The position numbers and the translations under genes were made by a program. Shown in pieces: positions 50,523-61,100 of a DNA stretch of 64,000 nucleotides. The notes below the pieces were generated by a model. That model saw only the letters and a list, made by a program, of their open reading frames with translations. It searched no databases and had not been told where the DNA came from. Source of the DNA: Taenia hydatigena (taxonomy: Eukaryota > Platyhelminthes > Cestoda > Cyclophyllidea > Taeniidae); NCBI GenBank assembly GCA_036345935.2, contig JADWOT020000009.1, forward strand, positions 12,958,959 to 13,022,958. Direction: 5' to 3'. The first letter of the stretch is position 1, and every line of letters starts with the position of its first letter.

Positions 50523-50785
50523 CAATGAAATTCAAATTCACTGCTGACGTACTGTCCGTGCCTGGCTCGGATCCGAAATACATTGTTAAATGGGGTGATC
50601 ACGCACAACGTTTCCTTGGGATACATCCGCATTGACAGTCATCCAAACATCAATGTAGTCTTCGATGTGCCCTACTGTGAAGCAAGTGCCTACGATATGA
50701 GGAATCGCATTATCAAGAAGCAAAGCATACTTGACCTCCTAATCACGATCATTCCTCACACTTACAACACCCAGCATGCCATGCT
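50523..50785 (+). CDS. PKD-like domain exon(s), 5' part of polycystin-like gene
   Basis: The frame starting at 50,525 reads MKFKFTADVLSVPGSDPKYI and then VKWGDHAQ. FTADV followed about 20 residues later by a Trp-Gly-Asp is the core signature of PKD domains (the WDFGDG turn). That frame stops at about 50,632. The overlapping frame continues as NVSLGYIRIDSHPNINVVFD and on to a donor-like GTAGAC at 50,786. A frameshift between the two frames, or an unseen junction near 50,600-50,615, is needed. A 37-bp GTAGAC...TTTGCAG interval could be the next intron, but the following exon does not join cleanly in phase. Confidence 0.5.
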
Positions 50786-51435
50786 GTAGACGCATGTGTT
50801 TTCCATCCATTTGACTTTGCAGTGGTCATTGACACTAATGCTACTTCCTTCCGTCACTTCAGCTGTTTTGGTGGAAATAAGTCACGATGCAACCCATTAC
50901 GATCTGCTCTAAGGAGTATCATCACACCCACCATAACTGTTCGTCAACTTACCGCTTCCCTCATGCCATCATCTCGTCCCAAACATCCGCGCTTGCATCT
51001 GCCTAGTGAAATGCCTATTCTGCAAGTTGTGGACTCCTTTCACAAATGGCGTTTGTCTGTGCTTGATGCACTTTACCTGTAGCGCCATGGATTTTGGCGA
51101 AGAAAATAGACTGTTTGTGAGTCGAAAATGGCGAATGGGCTTGCAAATAAACCGCGAAATGGGACATGCTCATGCATGGGTCAGATAACAGCAAACTGAA
51201 CAAGGCATCATGCCCTACTGGGCGGCTTGTACGGCCACTTGATGTTCAAAGCAAGAAAAGTGGACGATTGATTGCGTCTGCATCAGGGCCGGTCTGAAGC
51301 ATGTTTGGCGCTTGGGGAACACGCAGTGAATGCCAGCTGCTAACTCAAATGCCTTTGCATCGTGTCCCTTGCAAATTGGACTAGAACCAGACCACTGATG
51401 CACCGAGCAATTTTGCGTTCCAAATAAGCTGTTTA

Positions 51436-51456
51436 GTAGTAGATAGATAGATAGAT
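51436..51456. repeat. (TAGA)n microsatellite
   Basis: About five tetranucleotide units immediately upstream of the second copy of the 265-bp duplication, next to a GTAGTAGGTGACAATC junction. Confidence 0.9.
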
Positions 51457-51463
51457 AGTAGTA

Positions 51464-51730
51464 GGTGACAATCATGCTGCTAATTTTACCATGGTGAAGA
51501 GTGGAAATAATCCATCGAGCTCATTTCAGGCATGGATTCAACGCTTACCAGATGCAGGAGAGGATGTGCTAGTCAAAATAAAATCTCGATTTTGGCAAAC
51601 GCATATGCTACATCCCAAGCTTATTAATTGTTGAGTCCAGTCATTCATATAATTCCTTCATCAACATTTACCGATTCTTGTTGCCATTTAGATGATGTCC
51701 GCACGCAGATTTGATTCTGATAGGAGTGTC
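51464..51730 (+). repeat. 265-bp direct duplication, copy 2
   Basis: Second copy of 48,841-49,109 with only scattered substitutions (for example AAGGATCC to AATAATCC near the start). It lies between the PKD-like exon at 50.5 kb and the exons from 52.4 kb, so it is probably inside an intron of the polycystin-like gene. It could also be a duplicated exon of that gene. No element-like ends or target duplications were recognised. Confidence 0.95.
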
Positions 51731-52384
51731 CGAATCACTTGATTCCTGCTGTAAGTTAGCTGCTCCTGCACAAATTGTGTGATTTGTTGTCCAATCTGTC
51801 TCTCACACAAGTGTATCATTCGTTCCAAAAAGACCCACGGGTAATTACCGTTTGGGTGTGTAGAAGGGCTGACAGGCTGAACGGTAGTTGGGACCCACAG
51901 AAATGATGGTGGATTACTTGTTTTCCCCTTGTTGTGGACAAGCTGCGGTAGAAACGCTTGCTTCATAGAGTTGCATAGGACTGAATGATATCATGCGGTG
52001 GGCAGAAATCATTTGTCAAAGGCTAGATATAATTTTGACTCAGCGAGTAACACCTCATGGTTTCTGCTAAATTATTCAGGACGGTACTCTCATGCTTACT
52101 ACTGTCACAGGCTCTCAGAAATGATTTCACTTTCGAAATTGTGAGACAGGTGGCCAGTCGATCAACGAATGGTTAGTTATTAGGTTTTGAAGCGATGAGT
52201 TGATTGTTCATTGATCTTCAGTTAGGACTGGAATGTGAGGTCTCTGTAGGGTCTGTAATTTATTGCGGATGGGCATACACTGTTACATTTACTCTATGCC
52301 AACCAGTCAATCCATTTGCAGTTGCCCACAAATGGGCTCTTAAAGCGGCCAAGTATGAAGGCAAGAATTAGCACAATTTTGTCA

Positions 52385-53084
52385 GGCCGCACTTGTGAAG
52401 GCTACGTGTGGTGGCCTAAAGACCGGCTTATCCAATATGCAGACCGACACTGATTTGCAGGTACAGCTGGACGTGTATTTGAGCAGAGCAATACATATCC
52501 GTGGATCTTTTGCCCAAGAAGGTGCGCACTCAGTGGCAGCCGTATTGGAAACCCATGAATGGGAACAAAATACTGCACCAAGGCGTGTAGAAATTCCCAT
52601 CAATGTGGTCCCCATCAACGCCCAATCAAACTCAGCATCTGGTATGCTTACTTTGCTGAGTTAAGCACATTAATTTCGCTTCCTCAATGGTAGGACTACT
52701 CAAGCCAAAAATTGCTGGAATTGCCATATTTGAGAAAGTGGGATCAAAGCTCTTCTCCGGATGTGGAAAACGGTTGGATATCTTTAGCATTGGGAGCAGA
52801 ATCACAGTCAAGGCAGATGTCATTGAAGAAAGCGTCAAAGAAGTAACGCGCTGCCTCGCAAATCGACAAAATCCCGATCAGAATTCGGAGAAAGTGGTAG
52901 GGGGTGCAGAATACACAACTGACTTCGTTGTAGCCGTAAGTGACTCATATTGGCAGTAAGATTGAATGCACTGCAGGTGGCAGGCCAATATACAATAACT
53001 GCTTTCGCGAATGGTGATGAAGGCACCAGTTTAAAAGCCAACCATTTTCTCGAAGTCCTTGATGGTGAGGACTTTGCTCTCGCG
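52385..53084 (+). CDS. Polycystin-1-like gene, PKD-like repeat exons
   Basis: Three exons join in phase. The first ends at 52,641 (GCATCTG|GTATGC) and codes VQLDVYLSRAIHIRGSFAQE and VEIPINVV, a PKD-like second half. The second is 52,694-52,935 (phase 1 in, phase 0 out) and codes SRITVKADVIEESVKEV up to EYTTDFVVA. The third begins at 52,977 after an intron of only 41 bp and codes VAGQYTITAFANGDEGTS, the GxYTVxxxAxN pattern of PKD domains. These are tandem PKD-type beta-sandwich modules of an extracellular ectodomain. The third exon's end is unresolved: donors are possible near 53,046 and 53,088, and an alternate frame is open from about 53,150 to 53,240. The family call rests on these motifs and on the REJ and GPS-like exons downstream. 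Confidence 0.65.
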
Positions 53085-53326
53085 TGTGAGAACTACCAAC
53101 GAAGTAGCATTGATGTGACTCAATCCGGTCGGTCTTTCCCAAGGTTATGGTCCATACCTTTGCAATTCGAACACCCTCACGGAACTGACAACTTCCACTA
53201 CTTTCCATGGTACGATCAGAGCATATGCCTTTCGCCGAGGTTATGGTTTAATTCACCATCCGATTCTGATCCAAATGAGGCAAGCACATCTACAAGCACT
53301 GTGGTTGATCTTTCTGCTTTCCTTAG

Positions 53327-53762
53327 AGCACTGATGTCCTATACGCAAAAGTGAGTGTCCCAGCAGAAGGAAGAACATTTGAGGTGAATGAGGTGGATGG
53401 CGATACATGTCTGCCTCCGACCGAATTGAAAATGGGTGAACATTACGAAATGACTGTCTACCTCAACGCATCTATCAGAAACTATGAGGACACCCACAAA
53501 ATTCGGCAGAAGAGGAGTTTGAAAGCAAAGTTATCTGTTCGGTAAGAAGTGCATTGCTTTATCGCGCAACTTTGTAGAGTCACACGGCCTCGAATTACCG
53601 CGGCGACATCGGTCATACGATCACCTGAACATGTGGTCATCAGCGCTACAGTTGACGGTCACATTGACTTGAAAAGTGCCAAAATATATTGGCATTTTTT
53701 AGTCACGTTTCCTAACGCTACAATTAAGAATATTTTAGATGAATCGTGGCGTTATGGAGAAG
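53327..53762 (+). CDS. Polycystin-1-like gene, REJ-region exons
   Basis: Two exons. The first (acceptor TTCCTTAG, 53,327-53,541) codes STDVLYAKVSVPAEGRTFEV and ends LKAKLSV with a split Arg codon. The second (53,578-53,762) follows an intron of only 36 bp and codes PRITAATSVIRSPEHVVISA, then KIYWHFLVTFPNATI, ending phase 1 at GGAGAAG|GTAAAC. The alternating strand pattern and Tyr-Trp turn fit the REJ (receptor for egg jelly) region that follows PKD repeats in polycystin-1 relatives. In that family the region belongs to the large extracellular part of a membrane protein linked to sensory or ion-channel signalling. The role here is inferred from the family only. Confidence 0.65.
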
Positions 53763-54249
53763 GTAAACTCTTGCATGCCTTTTAAACTATGAGGGGCATT
53801 TGGATGAGGAAGAAAATGTCAGTTTGACAAGAGGATAGAGCGAGGTGCAGAGTAAGCACAATCAAATGCTTATGAAACAACTGAAGCATTTATGCACTGC
53901 CCTCAAAGCAATCTCTGCAGGGAGGCATTCCGTGAAGTAACTGAACTAACCTTAAACAGTCAGCAATTATGCCACAGGTCATGTGCGGGTTAGCTGTCTA
54001 GTGATTGTATCGCCGCACATACAATACCCAAGTCGCTTTATGCGAGTAGGTATCCGTAGGCTAGACGACACCCCATACCACCACACACTACTGCATATAC
54101 ATGGACTCGCATGCACACGGACATACACTCACAGGTCCACCAGCTAGCGCCGTCGCATAACGTCTTCAATAGGCGCGCTTCTAATGGGCAAACTCATGAG
54201 ATGCCTGTGGTAGCTAGGCTGTCAGATCCCATTAAAATGCATAAAGTCA

Positions 54250-54790
54250 AATGTCGGTGCTTGACTCGAATGCCCCTTTCACCTTTGTCCAGCTGTTACT
54301 TTACACATGTAAGTATGTGTGCGTCTTTCCTTTCGCCAGGTTCGGGTACAAGCACTTTTGTGATTTTTCCTCACTTTATCCGTCAGCTGCTGAATGGAAC
54401 AGAACTGAGTGTCTGTATGCCAGTGAGTCGGGATTATCATGTTCATCTGCAATCCTGTTAACGCCTAGAGGTGCAGTTCACCACCACATGCGATGATTGC
54501 TCCCTTGAAGCTCCCAATTTCATGCACGAGTTTCAACGTGTCCGCGTAGTCTGCAACTGTCTCCCGATAGAAGGGACTTTAGAGTTCTATGGTATCTTGG
54601 TTTCTTACTGACGTTGATGCAAAAAATCTTTCTTGTAGCAAAGACACCTAAGAACCAGTTAACAGTCGGTATTTCTGCAAATCCCTCATTTTGCGGCATT
54701 TTGCCCCTGGATGAGGAAGGCATTCAGACGTGCATTCGTAGTCAGCCAAATTCTAGTTTATACATCGACAAGTGCTTCCGTGCTATCAAG
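54250..54790 (+). CDS. Polycystin-1-like gene, REJ-domain exons
   Basis: Three exon pieces. One ends at 54,308 (LDSNAPFTFVQLLLY; its start is not resolved). The next is 54,340-54,422 after a 31-bp intron (TFVIFPHFIRQLLNGTELSV). The last is 54,644-54,790, joined in phase 0 across a 221-bp intron, and contains VGISANPSFCGILPLDEEGI. The NPSxCGxxPLDEEG string resembles the NPxxGxCxVxPxxG motif that recurs in REJ modules. The donor CAAG|GTGGGT closes the third piece in phase 0, matching the start of the next exon at 54,994. Confidence 0.6.
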
Positions 54791-54993
54791 GTGGGTGGAT
54801 TTGGACCCCATTCTCTGTTATGCTTGTCTACGTATCCACTTATTCCCGCTTCCCTTGTTCCTTATCTCATCTATTTATGCACATCTATCCCTCCACCCAC
54901 TCACACACCTATCCAACCATCTATTCACATCTCGATTCGACAGCATGTGGGTTATAGGACATACTCGCTGTAAATGCGCTTTTACATTTCTAG

Positions 54994-56194
54994 TTTGTTT
55001 GGAGCACACCAAATGAATTGGGAAAACGAATGGACGACCTTTTATCCGGTAAAAATGACATACTGGAAAAGGCGATTGCCTCCGAAGATCCGAACGCCAT
55101 TTTGGGAGCCATTCAGGCAATATGCGCACAAATCAGGGCATTCATTAAAACCGGTCTCACTCAGAGTAGGCAGCGTGTTTGTCGAATCTTCACTTCTCCT
55201 TTCAATGAGTCGAACGAACCACTTTTACAAACTTGCTTCTTACTACTTCAGATACGTCCGGTGCAGCAGATCAGAAACGCGAGATTTTAGCCAAGGTTTG
55301 CTCTTCTCTTTTTTAATTTACAATAAAATTCTGCTCGTTTATGCCCATTTTGCGCAAGCATTTCTGACTAAATGATGTTTTCTGCATTGACCAACCAATA
55401 AGGACCCATGCAAATTCATGTTGAACGTAGTGGCTTGAGAATTTCTTCTGCCAACGCTTTACTTTGATCGTATTTAATCCTGCAGTTGACAGAAAAGCTA
55501 GTCGGAGCACTGAAACATGTCAGTCTGGTCAATCATGAGTACCTGCTCCCCTTGCCGTCTGGCCTCGAAGCCATTTCCACCGCCGCCGGAGAAATTACCT
55601 CTACAACGATGAATCGCATCCGGTCAAAGCTTGACGAGGTGGCGTATGTGGTACCGCAACTGCTAAGTGACTCTTCATATCAGAACGTCTTTAATCTGGT
55701 CCGCAGATTCACTAACATCGGTGTCTATCTTCTTGAGGTACTTTGCCAAACAAAACTGACGTCTTATCATAGGGAATGCGCTACCAACATGACAATCCCA
55801 CTCCCTCACTCAAACGTGTCCAGCCACAAGAACTCGACTACGACACAGGCATTGATGCAGATCGTAAGTTGACGTCACTGCATCGATTTTCATCTTACGC
55901 GCCTTAGTGCGAATTGAAGTCGGATGGCCAACTCAAATATCCTGTGGACCCTCGGACATCGTAGTATATGCTTATTCTAGTGTTTGTCACCCCGATTAAC
56001 GGTGCACAAATCGACCGAGTTAGGTGTGCACTGGTTTAACCGTGCGTAAAGGGATGCAGTACTGCATGCAATACTACCACGACTGCGGCTCTTGCTAAAT
56101 CTGTGGCAGTTAGGTGATGTCACTTCTATTTTCAGCTGTGGACTCCATCGACGCATTGATTTTGAAGCACATACGAGAAGTGCAAAGGCTGTCT
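54994..56194 (+). CDS. Polycystin-1-like gene, helical pre-GPS exons
   Basis: Five exons join without a phase conflict: 54,994-55,165; 55,252-55,295; 55,486-55,737; 55,773-55,863; 56,136-56,194. They code helical sequence such as NELGKRMDDLLSG, DPNAILGAIQAICAQI, LTEKLVGALKHVSLV, RSKLDEVAYVVPQLL and VDSIDALILKHIREVQRLS. This is the alpha-helical part expected between the REJ module and the GPS-containing GAIN-like domain. One intron here (55,738-55,772) is only 35 bp. All junctions are GT-AG. The uninterrupted phase agreement over five exons argues that this part of the gene is intact and under selection. Confidence 0.75.
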
Positions 56195-56411
56195 GTGAGT
56201 CATTTCTGCTTGCATTCGATTTATTAAAGTGAGGATTAGGACCATGTTTGACACTTACATCCATTTATTTGTTTATTTTCGTTCGGCGACTTTTATTTTA
56301 TATTATTAATTGAATCAGATTTATCTTCTCCTTCACTGCTTCATTCTCTCACCTCAGTAATTTGGGGGTTGTCTGTGCCTGAAAGAAACGTGTGCTTCCA
56401 ATGCTTTTCAG

Positions 56412-57704
56412 GCGAAATCACTGACTGAGGTGCTGGCAAGGATAGATAGCATACTGGCAGGCAGCCTCCATGAAGTGCTTGTTCCTGGGGGTTCCATGTT
56501 CCATGCCGATTTCAGCGCAGGCGGTTCTGTTCGCTTCTGCCGTGTAATGGCGTGGAATCTCTCCCATGATGGCGGAGCCTGTGGTGAAAGGAATATCGTC
56601 ATTCCAAACACCACAGACTTGCGGAATCATGAGGATGTTGTAATACGTGTGGGTGTCACCACCTATTCTGCTCTACAAATCGCATTTGCACAATTCATTA
56701 TTGTCAAATTTTAGACGAGTCGTTTTGCAGAAAACATCTACCCCTTCTTCAACCAAGGTCCGTATAATCCACGATCCAGCCTTGCATCGCTAGCATTCTA
56801 TGCGGAAGGAACAGCACTCACTTTGTCCGACACTCAGCTTCCATTCCGTTTTGCACTTACAAAGGTTAGCCTTCATGCCATTGTTTAAGAACATGGTGAT
56901 AGTTCCAAAAAAACGTGTAAATGGCCACTGTCCTCTGCATAGAACACATCTGCAAGCGGCGTCACAAGCAGTGATGTGGAGTTTGGGGAGCAGGAAGTGC
57001 AACTACCAGAACCCATCGTAGCTGTAGACGGAACACTAGTTCATCAGCTTCTCATCATGCACAGGTTTGAGATTTACCAACCGGAAGTTGATTTCGTTTT
57101 TCAATTGCATCCCATTGAAACCGCATCCTGTCCACAATACTTGGTGGTTGCGAGGTGCGTTACTTCGTTCACACCACTAGCATGCTCCATTGTGAAGCTG
57201 ATGCTGCAAAGAGCTATTGCTTCTTGACTCCTAGATTCACCATTCCACCGAATCTGCAAGTCCTGGACAATTACGGCTCCTTCTACTGGGCTATGCTTCC
57301 ATCCTCGACCTCAGCTTGCAGTGAGTTGCCACCTCCTTCCGAGTGCTGATTAAACTGTGAAATAATCCACTGTGCCGCTTTGACTAGAAAACGTGTCCAA
57401 CGCCGGGAAAAAGCAACTGATCTACTCTCTGTACATCTACCCAGACGTCTTAGGTAGGCTTAAAGCCGAGGCGGATGCGCGGACTAAGCACTTGAAAATG
57501 CGAGCGGAGGAGCTAAATCTCTTCTACATTGGTTATCGTCAGCTCTCAGCAAATGAACTGAATCACTACGGCGAAAGCAATCCACCACCTGTGCCATATC
57601 CATTCAGAGGTCAGATTAACACGACTGCTTATGTGTCGGCTATGGTGCCTTCGTGTGTCTATATAACGCCAGGCGAAGATGTATGGCGTAACAGCGGATG
57701 TAAG
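56412..57704 (+). CDS. Polycystin-1-like gene, GAIN/GPS-like exons
   Basis: Exons 56,412-56,646, 56,731-56,864, 56,943 to about 57,320 and 57,388-57,704. Peptides include ARIDSILAGSLHEVLVPGG, QNIYPFFNQGPYNP, YQPEVDFVFQLHPIE and PQYLVV, then KSYCFLTPRF, then LIYSLYIYPDVLGRLKAEAD and VWRNSGCK at the 3' end. WRNSGCK fits the WxxxGCxV start of a GPS (autoproteolysis) motif, placed where polycystin-1 relatives carry it. The third exon changes register near 57,153: either a frameshift, or a 26-nt GTGCGT...CACTAG intron that restores the frame exactly. Donor AAG|GTGGGC ends the last exon in phase 0. The second half of GPS, the membrane spans and the PLAT domain were not found before the window's end. 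Confidence 0.72.
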
Positions 57705-58180
57705 GTGGGCTTCTTTCGCATTTAAATCTCATCAAGTTGCTCATATTGAATCAAATCACATGGATATGAGGAGGATCGTTGCTGATTTGAAGGTGTGTTG
57801 ACAAAAACACCTTTCGGTTTTGTTCTGCACCATAACTTAAAGCTTATATTAGCACCCAGGGAACACTAATAACGTAATGCAAGAATTTGTCCGCACAAGT
57901 CACCCCTCCGAAAATATGCATTAGCCGAATCTCCCACAATAGCAAGGAGCGCAAGCCCTGCCTGGTACTCGCGCTGTGGCGGCCAATATTTGTGGATGCT
58001 TTTGCAAATCATCGCTGCGATGCAATTAACCTCGCGCTCTACTTCGTCACGGCATGTGTCATGTGTTGATCAAGTGTGTAGAAGTCAAACACTAGGCATT
58101 TTGGTCAAGGATTCACAAAAATGACTGTCAAATGTACAATCGCGATTGAGATGCCGTACCACATGCACATAGGGGTGTGC
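57705..58180. other. Stretch between GPS-like exon and long repeat B
   Basis: Should be intron of the polycystin-like gene. A 60-codon plus frame at 57,887-58,069 ends in a mildly hydrophobic stretch (CDAINLALYFVTACVMC), but it lacks a Cys-x-Cys-x-His-Leu-Thr GPS continuation and clear splice sites, so it is not called as an exon. Confidence 0.4.
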
Positions 58181-61100
58181 ATGGTCTGGGTGGTCCGCTT
58201 CCGTCCTTCAGTCTGGGTGATGACGCATCCTGATATTGTGAAACCCTCTCGTGGTATAATTACACTATGGTGGTTAACATTTGATTGAGGAGGCCATAGT
58301 TGCACGGACAGCATCCAATCCTTGTCACTTTAAATGACTTTGTGCCCCACTCGTGCGAGCACTTTTTAATTGCTCCGCTTTCCGCCTCAACTTGTAGCTT
58401 CCCCGCCACTATCAAATCTATTACCAATAGCTTTTGTGAAAAGGAAGTTTCGCAAAGCATTAACTAGATTTTATGCATTTGTATACCCTTGATTTGTAAG
58501 TCTGTCAGAAAGTGGGGGTAGAGACAGAGGCCAAGTGAGTCAACGAAGCTAAAATCATCAGTCTTAGGACCATTAGTCTCCTCGTCTATGCACGCATGTT
58601 TATTCAGTTAACCGGCTACCTAGAAGTTCCTCTCCCTCCCCCTCTATTTGCTGAATGCACAGGAGTCGCTCTAAACAGCATGCGACAGGTGTGTGAAGCT
58701 GAACAAAACAGATCTGTCTACAATGCTAGCAGGAGACATTCAGATTGCAAAAAATAAATCCCTTGAAGTCACTAAAACGCCGGAGGATAGCACTTTTACC
58801 ATGAGAATATGCAAAGCTGGTGAGAGGGCATGAAGGTGCCAATGGCAGGCTTATGTTATTTCGACTCTCTGGTCCTTTTGCCCAAACTATTCCAATTGTA
58901 GGGCTTAAATAGACAGAAGAGCCATTCTCAGCAGTAGCTGCAACGGAACCACCTAGTGTGATGTGTAAAGCACTGAAAGCAGCTCGCGTTGGCTAGCACG
59001 GCACTGCAAATAGCATCCTATTGCAATCAGACTGACTTAGTTACCCCATACAGACCACTTTCCAGACCCCAAGTTGGAGGTCGCGAAATGGAGCAAGTCA
59101 CAACCGAACACAGCAGTTTTGGGCAATGGTGACTGAGTTGCAGGTACAGGCTGCCGTCCCTTGTCTTTCTAGCTGTGTCTGCTATATCGCCCTCTTACCT
59201 GTCCATTCATCATACTAACTGCACGGGTATCATATGCACATCCATTTCGCATCCGTTCATAAAAGGTGCGTCTGACCGTTCACCCGGTTGTACTCTCTCG
59301 TTCTCTCTGCTTCAATTAGTTGTTGCAACTTAATTCAATAAACAGTGCCGTCGCCCGAAGTTAGGCATTGCGAGTCACTCCAACCGTGAACTGACTTCCG
59401 GTGGCCTGCGTCACACAAGGTGGGAAAGAATTGGAAATGGCCTTGCCGTAGAGAGTGTAGCCAAGATGGTGGGAACAGAGGCAAATGAAATGCTTGCCAA
59501 ATCTCAGCTAAAATAACTTTTGCTCTGTGGGCTGACAAACACGATGCTACAATGGACCACGGCTGAAACACGTGCCACTAACCGATTCTACACGCAACAA
59601 CGAGGAAGATTTCAGTCACATTAACTCGAGGCATGCTTCATGACGCGGCGCTCTACGCTGTTACTCATGCCGTTGTTCAAATTGCCCTCACCACCTCTCC
59701 TCCGCACCCTTTCGTCCTAGCAGTCTGTACCCTCTGTCTCATCACTACCTCCTCTTCTCCTTTCAAAGGACGTCGCAATTCCAAGCGTATGGAACGGTTG
59801 GAATTCGTGTAAATTAGAGGTAACTCACACAATGACTTCCCTACCTTCTCTCTCAGGTTTATCTTCCTTTATCTCTCTCTCCTTCTGCTTTTGTGAGGGT
59901 CATCACGCCCACTATCCCTAAGGATAGTGTTCCTAATTTGACCTGTCCAGAGAAATCTGTGTGCGGATTATCAGGAGAAATGACGATGGCTTCGTGATGA
60001 GGTACTAACCAATTAACCTTGCCGATCGCATATCCTTAAAAGTATTGCATAATAGGGGAGTTGTTTATTTTTCTAGTCGCATACTTTCCTTTGCACGAAA
60101 TGTGGGAAGTAGCGTTGACGTGAATAATAGCACAAACACAAAGTTGCTGTTCTTGACAGTTGGTTGGAGAATGATCGCCTTTCCGACCAGCAGTCGAGCT
60201 GTCACCCCTTCCAGTAGCCAGCTAATTGCGAAATTTACTCAGTGGATCCACTCCGACCAAAAGATGTGCCTTGTTCCATATGCACCTATGTAAACGAACT
60301 TTGTCTCAAATGCTATGGAGCAGTGATTACTGTACACTCATCCGTATTGGTAGGAAAAGAAGAAGAGCTGAACGATTAAATAACCCGACAGCACGTTGTG
60401 TTCTCTGTTAGGTGAGGAAATAGCCTTTGCCTTCATGAATGTGCGTGTAGCGAGCATAAATTCTAAATGGCAATAGCGAAGGCCAATTCCAAAACAGTCT
60501 CGTGCTTCATCCGGTAGTGACTGCCAGTGCAGGCTGTGTGCGATTTAAACCTGTGGAATGACCCAATGGATTGCGGATTCCACAAAGTAACTTTAAAATT
60601 ATTCCTTACTGCGCTGTATCCGGATACCATGCATAAATTAAAGCAGCGAAAGTGTGAACTTGCTCGTTGGTGCATCAATACGATAGAAGGAAGCAGCAAA
60701 GTGCCGTGTAAAAGTTCCTACTAGGCAAAGTTCCCACCTATTTGCTCGCTCTCGAGTTAGATCTATTCCAGCCTATTCAGCTGTGCAGCAGTGCCACAGA
60801 AATGTAGCATTCGCATGTTCATGCAAGGACTTAACCGCAACGCCATCCAATTCACAAAGGCCAACTGGCGGATGTTCAGAGATCGTCAAATACACCTCTC
60901 TTTTCTCATGCATGGTAAAACAGCCTTTCTTTCCTAAATGGAGGAAGCTGCTAGCAAGATGTTAGCACTACGACTGACAGCTGTACTGTTGAGTATAAAA
61001 TTTGCTTTGTGGTGAAGTTCTCTCTCTCTGCATTAAGGTCTGCATGTGGCCAGGAGGTAAAATGGCGGATGGGTTAGATGTACCGAAAATCCTACTTAAA

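Noticed and set aside
50823..51082. Exon after the 37-bp interval at 50,786-50,822
   Set aside because: An acceptor is present and one frame stays open for 86 codons, but its phase does not fit the preceding exon and the peptide shows no PKD or REJ pattern.
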